DNA of 38,670 bases from Ruoffia tabacinasalis (GTDB taxonomy: Bacteria > Bacillota > Bacilli > Lactobacillales > Aerococcaceae), in assembly GCF_005864045.1 (NCBI RefSeq), contig NZ_VBSP01000021.1, forward strand, positions 1-38,670, written 5' to 3'. The notes under the pieces are model-generated. The model saw nothing but the letters and a program-made list of their open reading frames with translations, did no database searches and was not told the DNA's origin. Both the position numbers and the translations under genes were made by a program. Shown here one piece after another: positions 25,389-33,790 of the stretch. Numbering within the stretch: position 1 is the stretch's first letter; every line of letters starts with the position of its first letter.

Positions 25389-26223
25389 ATAATACTAAAT
25401 TTATAATTCTATTTATCCATTCCGGATCTTCCTTAACTCCTACTGCTTTACTAAGAGAACAATGAACTTCTTTAAACTCAAAAACAATACTTCTCATTAC
25501 ATTCATAATTTCTACAGTATCTCTTTCACATTCCCAACTTTCGAGTAGAGATTTCTGCCAATCTTTTAAACTACTTCTATTACCTTCATATTTAGCCCAA
25601 TCACCAAATGAATTTGGCTGAATTCCAGACTCCATATACCAAGCGGTTACTATTGATAGTCGCAATTTATCAATGCAATCTAATGCATAATAATATTCTT
25701 CTCTCAGTGCTCTTCTATACGCTTCATGTAGATATGCAAAAAACTTTGTTCTCCATAACTCAAATTCATCTAATGATGGTTTATAAGTAAGATTCAATGA
25801 CTGTTTTAAAATATTAGTTATCATTTCGTCTGTATCTTTTAAAATCTTAATGTTTTTTAACCATACAGAAGGCTGAATATATTCAGGTGTGTAATAAAAA
25901 ATATCTACTTTTATAAAACTATCATAGTGAGCAACAATATAAATAGAGGAAGGATTCAAATCTTCGAAATACAGAATTCCCCCCCAATTCTCTGCACGGT
26001 TTTTTTTATTTGAAATATAATCATTGATTTTTTCGGGTTTGACAACCACTCTAAGATCAATGTCTGAAAAAAAATCTGTATTTTCATTGCCTAATGAGCC
26101 ACCGTAAAAAAATGCTAAAACATTATCATCTTCAAATAAATCATTTTGAATGTTATTTAATAACTTTTTGCGCTCTTTAGGTAACTCAGAATCTCTTTCC
26201 TCATGTTTACTTATAAATGTCAT
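25387..26223 (-). CDS. Nucleotidyltransferase resembling antibiotic-modifying enzymes
   Basis: A 278-aa MNT-superfamily nucleotidyltransferase. Active-site motif GGSLGNENTDFFSDIDLRV at about residues 41-59 has the GS plus D-x-D arrangement, and a later KVDIFYY near 124 supplies the third acid. The helical C-terminal half (KFFAYLHEAYRRALREEYYYAL near 165-186; core AYRRALREEYYYALD) resembles the substrate-binding half of aminoglycoside or lincosamide adenylyltransferases. The exact substrate cannot be told, and I see no close match to a named resistance gene. AAGGAGGG precedes the start with a long gap. It lies on the minus strand at the left end of the island, between the att remnant and the broken integrase. 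Confidence 0.72.
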   Translation of the reverse strand: MTFISKHEERDSELPKERKKLLNNIQNDLFEDDNVLAFFYGGSLGNENTDFFSDIDLRVVVKPEKINDYISNKKNRAENWGGILYFEDLNPSSIYIVAHYDSFIKVDIFYYTPEYIQPSVWLKNIKILKDTDEMITNILKQSLNLTYKPSLDEFELWRTKFFAYLHEAYRRALREEYYYALDCIDKLRLSIVTAWYMESGIQPNSFGDWAKYEGNRSSLKDWQKSLLESWECERDTVEIMNVMRSIVFEFKEVHCSLSKAVGVKEDPEWINRIINLVL

Positions 26224-26315
26224 AAATTAAATAAACCCTCCTTTTAAAATTTAAAACGTTTCTACTAACTAAAATATATTTTTATATAATGCTATGAAGA
26301 ACCACATTTACATTT

Positions 26316-26966
26316 TTAGTTTTCCATAAACTTCGCAAACTTATCTGCTGTATCTTTCTTTTCTTCTTTTTTAACGTGAGCGTAGATATTCATCGTTGTT
26401 TGAATATCTGTGTGTCCTAGGCGAGCCTGTACATCTTTTATTGAAGCTCCCATAGAGAAGAGGATACTACTATGCGTGTGTCGTAACCCATGAACGGTAA
26501 TTTATTTAAGGCCATTACGCTTTTGCACATTTCTCATACGGTTATTGGGAACATTAATTGAATAGAAATTATTTCTAGTATTCGCAAAAACATTCTGCTC
26601 GTGTGTATTGGTATTAAAACCCAGTTTCAGCATGAATTGAGCCTGATACATCTTCCACTGCTTTAACAGCTTCATAGAGTCATAATCCATATCAATCACT
26701 CTTCGACCGTTCACCGTCTTCGTAGGTTGCATGATAATCTTATTATTTAAGCCCCTAGTAAGTGTTTTACTAATGTTGAGTGTAGACGTATCAAGATCAA
26801 TATCCGACCATTTAAGAGCTAGTATTTCTGATTTTCGAGCACCGCTGTACGATAATATCCTAAAGTACGTATATCCGTTTACATCTAAATTTTCAACCAT
26901 TGTATCTTTAGTTATATTCAAATTTAAATTCTGTTTTAGAACGGTGTCTATACATTCAAAGTATTT
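26316..26966 (-). pseudogene. Tyrosine recombinase (integrase), truncated and stop-interrupted
   Basis: On the minus strand the reading begins inside the core-binding domain (open from 26966, after a TAG at 26969-26967). It continues through YFRILSYSGARKSEILALKW, cited here only for its catalytic Arg in GARKSE. A TAA at 26504-26502 falls right after QKRNGLK. In the same frame the catalytic part resumes: ITVHGLRHTHSS (H-x-x-R), ARLGHTDIQTT (His) and MNIYAHVKK (nucleophile Tyr), ending MEN at 26316. All catalytic residues are present, but the N-terminal arm-binding and part of the core domain are gone and a stop splits the rest. It is the dead integrase of the ssrA-linked island. Confidence 0.9.
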
Positions 26967-27067
26967 CTAATAATAACACAGTTTATTGATACGCATCAAT
27001 TATTACAGCGGTAACCTATTGTAGACTGTAGATGTAACAAAAATACAAATACGGAGGATTTATAGAA
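26967..27067. other. Intergenic left of the repeat-protein gene
   Basis: About 100 bases. No clear promoter; ACGGAGG (27052-27058) is the ribosome site of the following gene. Confidence 0.4.
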
Positions 27068-27379
27068 ATGGACAAAAATATAGCAAATGACATAAATGGA
27101 AAATTAAATTTTTTATTGGAAGACCAAGGTGTAACATTTGATGATTCTAATATGGCTTTAGACTCTTTAGATACTTTTCACAAAAAAGCAGACGCTTTGT
27201 TAGTCGCGCATAACTGTGAGATACCAGAAGGAGCGCATGATATTACTGGCTTGCAGCCGAAATTAAATATGCTGATTCAAGGGCATGGAGCGGAATTTGA
27301 TGATTCGAATTTAGATCCCAATAGTATAGATACTGTCCTTCAAAAACTTGAGATTCTACAAGATGAACATGGTGCATAA
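27068..27379 (+). CDS. Unknown protein of two tandem repeats, 103 aa
   Basis: Not recognised. The protein consists of an internal duplication: residues 12-50 and 65-103 align over their length, sharing KLN at the start, FDDSN in the middle and a D-x-(5)-L/A...HNC/HGA end, with a 53-residue offset. It is acidic, cytoplasmic, with no membrane segment. A good CGGAGG site and a terminator 12 bases after the stop (27391-27419) show it as a complete single-gene unit in the island. A regulatory or antitoxin-like role is conceivable but nothing in the sequence shows it. Confidence 0.75.
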   Translation: MDKNIANDINGKLNFLLEDQGVTFDDSNMALDSLDTFHKKADALLVAHNCEIPEGAHDITGLQPKLNMLIQGHGAEFDDSNLDPNSIDTVLQKLEILQDEHGA

Positions 27380-27390
27380 AAGAAAAAGAG

Positions 27391-27419
27391 TCGCTATCTT
27401 AACGGATAGTGATTTTTTT
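27391..27419 (+). terminator. Terminator of the repeat-protein gene
   Basis: TCGCTATC (27391-27398) with GATAGTGA (27405-27412), then T7. Confidence 0.88.
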
Positions 27420-27447
27420 ATTCGAATGTTTAAATGAATGTAAAAGA

Positions 27448-27489
27448 TTGATGTAAATCAATTCGTAAACAAAATATTCGGTCTATACC
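27448..27489 (+). promoter_or_regulatory. FNR-type box and promoter of the HMA gene
   Basis: TTGATGTAAATCAA (27448-27461) is a perfect TTGAT-N4-ATCAA site of the CRP/FNR family. TATACC at 27484-27489 is the likely -10. This places the box centre about 41 bases before the expected start point, the position of an activator at a class II promoter. No -35 box is needed or seen. Confidence 0.7.
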
Positions 27490-27543
27490 AACTGTGTAAT
27501 CAAAACATTCAGAGTAATGACAAAAAAATAAAGGAGAGAGAAG

Positions 27544-27768
27544 ATGACGACGATAACGTTTCAATTGGAAAAATTGACCTGTCCATCTTGTATGCAAAAA
27601 ATCATAGACAATGTAAATGAATTAACGGGGATAGAAACAATAAAAATTTTATTTGATAGAAGCAAAGCAAGAGTAGTATTTGAAGACAATAAAATATCAG
27701 AAGAAGAAATTCTTCATAAGATTGAAGAGATTGGATATTCAGCAAAGAAAACGGGTTTGTACACCTAA
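27544..27768 (+). CDS. Heavy-metal-associated domain protein (copper-chaperone-like)
   Basis: A 74-aa ferredoxin-like HMA domain with the metal-binding motif TCPSCMQKI (Cys14 and Cys17) and the usual beta-alpha-beta-beta-alpha-beta pattern ending IEEIGYSAKKT. Such proteins pass Cu(I) or similar ions to a P-type ATPase. GGAGAG precedes the start. The preceding FNR-type box suggests control by oxygen or redox. In relatives such genes usually stand beside a metal P-type ATPase and a Crp/Fnr regulator. Here neither is present, so it is an orphan, cut off by the inverted-repeat cluster that starts within its last codons. Confidence 0.88.
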   Translation: MTTITFQLEKLTCPSCMQKIIDNVNELTGIETIKILFDRSKARVVFEDNKISEEEILHKIEEIGYSAKKTGLYT

Positions 27769-27820
27769 GTGTACACCAACCCCCAAAACTCTGTTTTGGC
27801 TTGTCAGGAATTCTTCCTGA
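27756..27820 (+). other. Cluster of three inverted repeats, possible oriT remnant
   Basis: TGTACAC/GTGTACA (27758-27764 with 27769-27775, loop CTAA), CCAAAAC/GTTTTGG (27783-27789 with 27793-27799) and TCAGGAA/TTCCTGA (27804-27810 with 27814-27820). Three neighbouring hairpins just ahead of a mobilization-protein relic is the arrangement of a transfer origin. No nick site is recognised, so the call is inference. Confidence 0.5.
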
Positions 27821-27901
27821 AACCTGTTTGTCGCTGCGCTCGATTTTTAAAATAAAAGTAAGATTCTAATTCAAAATAATAAAACAAAAGGAGAAAATTT
27901 C

Positions 27902-28365
27902 ATAAAACGAACAGAAAGTATTCAAGTAAGGTTATCAGATGGGGGAAGGTTAAATCTCCGAGTTTCACCAGAAGAAAAAGAAATGAGTAGACACAAAGCA
28001 GACACAGAAAATATGACAATGAGTGCCCTTGTTCGAAGAAGTCTCGAAAAAGTTGATAAGCCCATTACTGTTAATTTGGATAAATCCGATCTTCGAGATT
28101 TAGTAATACAGGCTAGACGGATTGATTCAACTGTCAGAACATTTTAAAAAAATATGGATTTCAATGATCATGATTCAATTAAAAAAAAAAAGAAATAGAA
28201 CAAAATCTTACAGAAATTGAAGAAGCTGTGGAAGGAGAAGTTAAAAAGGTTGAAAATTTAGTTTCAGAAATAGAAAACCTAAGTACAGAAGAAGCAGCAA
28301 GAATTGCTAGAAGAATAAAAGATGAAAAGCTAGAGAGTATAAATGAAATTGATGAACTGCGCTAA
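27902..28365 (+). pseudogene. MobC-like relaxosome/ribbon-helix-helix protein, decayed
   Basis: AAGGAG lies eight bases before an ATA codon (27902) where ATG is expected. The reading KRTESIQVRLSDGGRL ... SPEEKEMSRHKADTEN with MSALVRRSLEK is a MobC-type pattern. It ends at TAA after TVRTF (28145-28147). The same frame continues KNMDFNDHDSI to an A11 run at 28181-28191. Reading resumes in another frame as EIEQNLTEIEEAVEGE..., a Glu-rich helix ending INEIDELR at 28365. Three lesions (start, stop, homopolymer frameshift) argue for a dead gene. It would once have assisted a relaxase in plasmid or element mobilization. Confidence 0.75.
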
Positions 28366-28685
28366 ACTTGATAAATGGAACTTTAAAAAATAGGATATAT
28401 ATAATGTTAAAATCTAGTACTTTCTACAATCTAGAAATCTTCAAAAATACTATTCTGTTTTGTCGAAAAAATTGTGATTTTCTTTTTTTAAAAAACATTT
28501 TTAAACATAGGAAGTAGATTTTATTGTTATATATGTATCTGTTTTGCTTTATAACATGACTCAGTGAAATAGATTTTCACAAGAGCCTCAATAGCGAAAG
28601 CTATTGGGGTTTTCTCTTTTATACGTTAATGCTTGAAGAATGCTATAATTAATTTAATTATATTTCTAAAGAAGGGAGAAGATAA
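28366..28685 (+). promoter_or_regulatory. Leader region of the Avs-like gene with terminator and promoter
   Basis: AT-rich. A strong terminator, CCTCAATAGC (28586-28595) with GCTATTGGGG (28600-28609), GAAA loop and a following T-rich tail, shields the downstream gene. An extended -10 TGCTATAAT (28641-28649) then drives it. GAAGGGAG precedes the ATG at 28686. The left part holds no gene I can support. Confidence 0.6.
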
Positions 28686-31600
28686 ATGATTACTTGGGCT
28701 CATTTTAACGTGAATAATAACCATAAAACAAGCTCATTTGAGAGTTTAAGCAGGCTGTTGTTCAAAGAAAACTATTGTGTAGAAGGTACTATTTTGCGAT
28801 CTAATCCAAACCATAAAGGAATTGAAGTTGACCCAGTTACTGGAAAAGATGGATTGATAATAAGTTTTCAGGCTAAATATTTTTCAAAAGGAATAGACTA
28901 TTCTCAAATTAAAAAAAGTTTTGAAATCATTAGAGATAATTACGAAGGTAAACTGGATAGAGTATATCTTTTCAGTAATGAAGATGTAAGCACTAAAAAT
29001 TCAAGTTATTTAGAGTGCATTAAGATTTTAGCAGAAGCATCTATAGAGTGTATTGCAATAACCAACACAGAATTGCTAGAGCAAGCAGCGACATCAAAAC
29101 ATGCTAGTGCATTATTTTTTAATCAACATAAGTTCGATATTGAATGGTTTCAACAACAAGTACAATTGAATTTGAATTCGCTATCGTATCGCTATAATAA
29201 GAAATTTAATGCAACTACTGATATAGAAAAATCTATTGGCTTATTTTGTCAAAGTGAATTATCCGACGAATTATTGCCTATTCGTGTTTCAAATTATCTG
29301 AAGGAAATTAAATCCTATTATAAACAAAGGGGGCGAGAATTATTAGATAACATTGCCGAAGACATTCTTAAGTTAGGTGAGATAGAAAATACAAATGATT
29401 ATTACAAACTAAATGAATATATTAAAAATAAATATGCAGATGCTTTTTTACGACTTGGAAATTCTTTAAATGAACTAAATGATAAAATTCATTCTGCAGA
29501 TTTTGAAAACGATGAAAGAGATAAATTGCTTTCTAAAAGGCAGGACTTAGAAAAAATAAAGAGCTTATTAGATAATTTATTGCTTTCAAATTTTGAAGAG
29601 AAACTAATAGATAATAAAATTCTATTGTTAAAAGGGAAAGCAGGAGTTGGCAAATCACATACTTTCGCCATCTCTGCTAATAATTTAGTTTATGAGAACA
29701 GGCCAACAATTTTACTACCAGGGTATTCATTCATAAAAAATAATCCTGTTAAGAATCAATTAATCGACCTACTTAATATACCTAATATAGATATAAATAA
29801 CTTGTTAGATAGTTTAGATGCTCTTGGAAAATTAATAAATAAGCCGATTGTAGTTTTTATTGATGGAATAAATGAAACTAATGACAACATTATTTGGAAG
29901 AATACTATTGAAGAAATCTCTCAAATTTTAGATAATTATAATTATGTAAAATTTGCTTTTTCATTTAGAAATGGATTCGAAGAGAAATTAATATCAGATT
30001 ATGCAGAAGAATTAATATCAAAAGAAAAAATATCTGTACTCAACCATGAAGGACTTGATAGATTTGATTATGAACAGATAAATATTTTTCTAGACTATCA
30101 CAATATAACCTTCTCGCCAACATTGTATTTTAATGAACAGATGTCGAATCCTTTATTTTTAACATTATTTTGTGAAAACTTTGCAGGTTATGATATGGAC
30201 ATTCAAGAGATATTTAATAAAACGCTAGAAAAAATTGATCAATCATCTAGAGAAGAGATTGAATTTGATGAAGACTTTAATTTATTAAAAGAATTTCTTA
30301 CTCAATTTATATCTAAAATGCTAGCAGGAAATGGATGGACTGTTTCTAAAGAAGAAACTTTTTCGATACCATTTTGGGAAAACAACGGATTAGTATTTAA
30401 AAAGCATGATTATATTGGCTCACTAGTAAGAAATGGATTAATAAATAAATTTGAAAATTCCGACGAAATATACTACACATTCTCTTATAACTTAATACGA
30501 GATTATTTACTTGGAAGTGAAATATTCAAAAAGAGCACTAACTTAGATGAACTTGAATATAATATTTTAGATGTATTAATTGATGATGATAATCTTAACT
30601 ATTCCATGGTAGATCCCTTATTGTTTACTTCAGAAATGGGATATGAAAGATACGGAAGAGAGATAATTATACCTGTATTAGATTTTATTTACGAAGAAGA
30701 TATACATTTGGCTAACAATTTAGCAGAGCGTTTCATAGAATCTTTTACTATCAGAAAAAATATAAATACGAGTGTTGAAATATTAAGGAAGATACTTAAT
30801 AACTACGAAGTTTCAATCGATACTTTCTATAATATGCTTATAGATAACAGTATTAAGCTAAAAAATTCAACAAATGCATATCTTTTAGATAGCCATCTTT
30901 CTCAAATGTCTATGGTTACTCGAGACTCACTATGGACAAATTTTATAAATGGCATAAGTAGTGATTCTAGACTAGGTCAGATTATTTCTTCTTTTGAGTC
31001 TGCGAAAGTTAATACACACTCTCTAAAAAATGAGCAAATTAGACTAATGCTTATATTGTTTAGCTGGACTTTGACATCTAGTAATAGAAAGTTAAGAGAT
31101 CGTTGCTCAAAGGCTATGATTGTAATTCTTAAGGATAATTTTCAATTATGCTTAGACCTACTAAAAAAGTTCGAAAATACTAACGACCCATATGTAGTTC
31201 ATAGATTATATAGTGTAGTTTTTGGAGCATTAGTGCGTACGAAGGACAAAAACCATGAAACTTATAAAGAGTTAGTAAATTACGTATATAATACTATCTT
31301 TCAGGCAGATGAAGTGTATCCAGATATCTTATTAAGGGATTATGCACGATTGATTATAGAGCGGTATTTATTTGAGTATCCCGAAGATATGGACTTTTCA
31401 AGAGAAAAATTTAGACCGCCTTATAATTCTTCTGATATTCCTGAAATGGAAAGAGTGGAGTATGATTTATCTAGTGGTTATAATTCTTCTAAAGATGCAA
31501 TTGTTTCTTCTATGAATACTGAGAATAGTGGTCCAGGGATTTATGGTGATTTTGGTAGATACGTGTTTGATTCAGCACTAAATCAATTTAAAAACTTCGA

Positions 31601-32888
31601 TAACGAAAACGGCTATTTATATGCTATGGACTACATTTTTAATGTTATAGGTTTTGATGAAGAACTATTCCCACATGACAGAAATAATTATTATACTGAA
31701 AGACATGATACACGGAAAGTTGAACGCATTGGTAAAAAATATCAATGGATTGCTTTATATAATCTTTTAGCTAAGGTAGCCGACAATTATTTAGTAGAAA
31801 ACGATTACGATATTTCAGAAGATTACAGCGGTCCATGGAGTCCATATGTTAGAGATTTTGATCCAACACTCAATAATAGATTTAAACCTGATAAAAGTCT
31901 AATCGAATTCAACCATAAAGACGAGTTATATTCGAAAGAATTTTTAGACGATTTTGACCGAGAAGAAACAGATATAATAGACTGGGTAAATAAGACTTCC
32001 ACACTATTTGATGATATTAAAAATGAAATTAAAATAAAAGATTCTCGAGGAAATAATTGGATAATTTTAAACCACATAAAAGAAATTGAAAAAAATGAAA
32101 ATATATTACGAAAATACGATGGAAAGCGACAAGAAATTTATAACATTATCCAGGCATATTTTGTTAAAGAAGAAGATTATGAAAGTTGTTTGGAAGATAT
32201 AGACACTAGGAACTTCTATGGAAGAAACTATCCTGAGGGTAGCCGTTCATATGAATTTTTTAATAGAGAATATTATTGGAGTTCTGCATTAAAAAATAAT
32301 GTATTAAAAAATGAATGGTCTGCTATAGAGATTGAGACAGGAGAGTACTATGAAGAAGAAGTACGGGATTATAGTTCATCAAATTTGGAAGATTTTATTT
32401 TAGGTATCGAGAATAATGAAGAAGTAAAATATAAAAAAGTAAAACGTCCGGTAAAGGAAATTGGTTATTATGTCTTGCCAGCTAGTAATGAATTTTTATA
32501 TGAGTCTCAATACGATGGTACACTTGAAGAGAGTTCAATTTCATTTAAAATACCGAATTCAGAGATTATAAATGTTTTAAAGCTAGAACAAAAAACAATT
32601 GATGGGCTTTTCTATGGAGAAGATGAACTAGCGGCTTTTGATACAAAATTAATAAATGAAGATTATGGATTGATCATAAAAGAAACTTACCTTCGTAAAT
32701 TCTTAGAAGAGGAGAAATACAGAGTGTTTTGGACCTTAATTGGAGAAAAAAGCTTTAGAACACCAGATAGAATGCAAACATGGAGTCAGTGGGGTGGTTA
32801 TGCTTATCTTAATGAGAAATTTGATATTGCTAGTAAAATGAGATTAGAAACTCCTGGTGAGTCAAATAGATCTAATAACAAAGTTTAA
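28686..32888 (+). CDS. Avs-like STAND NTPase with N-terminal PD-(D/E)xK-type domain
   Basis: Large (1400 aa) antiphage-type NTPase. Residues 1-150 look like a PD-(D/E)xK/Mrr-like nuclease: E47/D49 in GIEVDP and QAK at 62-64 in SFQAKYF. The STAND P-loop domain has Walker A GKAGVGKS (317-324) and Walker B VVFIDGINE (D393, E397). The long helical C-terminal half, with GPGIYGDFGRYVF and KKYQWIALYNLL, would be the ligand-sensing part. Established for Avs proteins: they recognise conserved phage proteins through the C-terminal region, oligomerise and activate an N-terminal effector. Assignment to that group is by architecture. The frame is intact; it ends at its own terminator (33098-33141). It lies among decayed mobile and restriction genes. 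Confidence 0.8.
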   Translation: MITWAHFNVNNNHKTSSFESLSRLLFKENYCVEGTILRSNPNHKGIEVDPVTGKDGLIISFQAKYFSKGIDYSQIKKSFEIIRDNYEGKLDRVYLFSNEDVSTKNSSYLECIKILAEASIECIAITNTELLEQAATSKHASALFFNQHKFDIEWFQQQVQLNLNSLSYRYNKKFNATTDIEKSIGLFCQSELSDELLPIRVSNYLKEIKSYYKQRGRELLDNIAEDILKLGEIENTNDYYKLNEYIKNKYADAFLRLGNSLNELNDKIHSADFENDERDKLLSKRQDLEKIKSLLDNLLLSNFEEKLIDNKILLLKGKAGVGKSHTFAISANNLVYENRPTILLPGYSFIKNNPVKNQLIDLLNIPNIDINNLLDSLDALGKLINKPIVVFIDGINETNDNIIWKNTIEEISQILDNYNYVKFAFSFRNGFEEKLISDYAEELISKEKISVLNHEGLDRFDYEQINIFLDYHNITFSPTLYFNEQMSNPLFLTLFCENFAGYDMDIQEIFNKTLEKIDQSSREEIEFDEDFNLLKEFLTQFISKMLAGNGWTVSKEETFSIPFWENNGLVFKKHDYIGSLVRNGLINKFENSDEIYYTFSYNLIRDYLLGSEIFKKSTNLDELEYNILDVLIDDDNLNYSMVDPLLFTSEMGYERYGREIIIPVLDFIYEEDIHLANNLAERFIESFTIRKNINTSVEILRKILNNYEVSIDTFYNMLIDNSIKLKNSTNAYLLDSHLSQMSMVTRDSLWTNFINGISSDSRLGQIISSFESAKVNTHSLKNEQIRLMLILFSWTLTSSNRKLRDRCSKAMIVILKDNFQLCLDLLKKFENTNDPYVVHRLYSVVFGALVRTKDKNHETYKELVNYVYNTIFQADEVYPDILLRDYARLIIERYLFEYPEDMDFSREKFRPPYNSSDIPEMERVEYDLSSGYNSSKDAIVSSMNTENSGPGIYGDFGRYVFDSALNQFKNFDNENGYLYAMDYIFNVIGFDEELFPHDRNNYYTERHDTRKVERIGKKYQWIALYNLLAKVADNYLVENDYDISEDYSGPWSPYVRDFDPTLNNRFKPDKSLIEFNHKDELYSKEFLDDFDREETDIIDWVNKTSTLFDDIKNEIKIKDSRGNNWIILNHIKEIEKNENILRKYDGKRQEIYNIIQAYFVKEEDYESCLEDIDTRNFYGRNYPEGSRSYEFFNREYYWSSALKNNVLKNEWSAIEIETGEYYEEEVRDYSSSNLEDFILGIENNEEVKYKKVKRPVKEIGYYVLPASNEFLYESQYDGTLEESSISFKIPNSEIINVLKLEQKTIDGLFYGEDELAAFDTKLINEDYGLIIKETYLRKFLEEEKYRVFWTLIGEKSFRTPDRMQTWSQWGGYAYLNEKFDIASKMRLETPGESNRSNNKV

Positions 32889-33097
32889 AAACGTATACTA
32901 TAAATCATTTCATAGTAATTATCGCAATAACATAACTTATATTCAAAATCCACAATAAGTTTTGTTAATTTTATAGTGATTTATCACTCATAATGACTGG
33001 TGCATTAGACAACGATTTACATATGTTTTAACGGACATTGATATGTCTATCGCTTTAAACTCTGCTCTAAATGACTGTCACATCAAGATGTAAAGCT
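32889..33097. other. Intergenic after the Avs-like gene, nothing recognised
   Basis: AT-rich stretch with a short inverted repeat GACAT/ATGTC near 33040. No coding frame with a ribosome site. Confidence 0.4.
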
Positions 33098-33141
33098 AAA
33101 AAGCTTTGAAGAAAGACACTGTCTTCTTTAAAGCTTTTTTT
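33098..33141 (+). terminator. Terminator after the Avs-like gene
   Basis: AAAAAGCTTTGAAGAAAGAC pairs with GTCTTCTTTAAAGCTTTTTT, one bulge and a three-base loop, then a T-run. Confidence 0.8.
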
Positions 33142-33221
33142 ACATTCTTAAAAATTAATAGATTACTATACGTATCTAAAGTATAATTAAAGTAAGAATT
33201 TAATAATATAGAGGTGTTTCT

Positions 33222-33454
33222 GTGAAAGTGAAGAAATTTTACCGAACCCAACGGGAAGTTGCAGCTGTTATTAATAAAATAGTTGATGAATATTGGTAGA
33301 TAATCTAACAGATGAAGAGTTAGAAGAAAATATAATCATGATTTATAAAAATAACCAACGAAAATTAATAAAAAATGATGATTTTACCACAATACTTAAG
33401 CAACAATGCGGTAAAAATCGTTTAACAGTTGTAGCAAATATAATTACTAATTAA
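33222..33454 (+). pseudogene. Small conserved protein (possibly TIGR04540-like), frameshifted
   Basis: GTG at 33222 after GAGGTG starts KVKKFYRTQREVAAVINKIV and reaches DEYW-TAG at 33297. One base earlier in the next frame, TTG 33293 begins VDNLTDEELEENI and runs to 33454 (KQQCGKNRLTVVANIITN). A single extra T would join them into a 77-aa protein, in which KFYRTQREV and the C-terminal QQCGKxRL look like one family; I recall this as TIGR04540 but cannot confirm. Alternatively the two are short overlapping genes. It precedes the methyltransferase fragment by 19 bases with an AGGAGG site. Confidence 0.6.
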
Positions 33455-33473
33455 AAACAAAGGAGGTGGCTTC

Positions 33474-33641
33474 TTGAAAGAAAATAATAACTTATCGCTC
33501 TCAGATTTAAATGACTCAGCTATTTTAAGAGAAAATGAATCTCTATTAAGTTTACTGCTTAAGGATCATACCACTGGTAAGAATATAAAATGGGACACAG
33601 ATAGCTATATTAATCATGGTTATTCATTCCGTAATCATTAA
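33474..33641 (+). pseudogene. N-terminal fragment of a DNA methyltransferase
   Basis: TTG at 33474, seven bases after AGGAGG (33461-33466), opens a 55-aa frame. The part LLSLLLKDHTTGKNIKWDTD matches, from memory, the start of large SAM-dependent adenine DNA methyltransferases of restriction systems (pattern L-L-x-D-x-T-T-G-K-N-I-x-W-x-T-D-x-Y). It loses similarity after NHGYSF and stops at 33639-33641. All catalytic motifs are missing, so this is a remnant. The intact helicase cassette begins 150 bases later, as if it had been inserted or recombined into the gene. Confidence 0.6.
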
Positions 33642-33790
33642 AAGATTTAAATTAATTTAATTAGCGGTTGGTACGAAAAAATTTATTCGGCCAAGTATAA
33701 ATAAAGAAATAGATATTTAACTATAATGAGAAGACATACAAATAAAAAAGTATAATTTTTGATAGTAAGATAATGGAGTGAAAGTAAATC

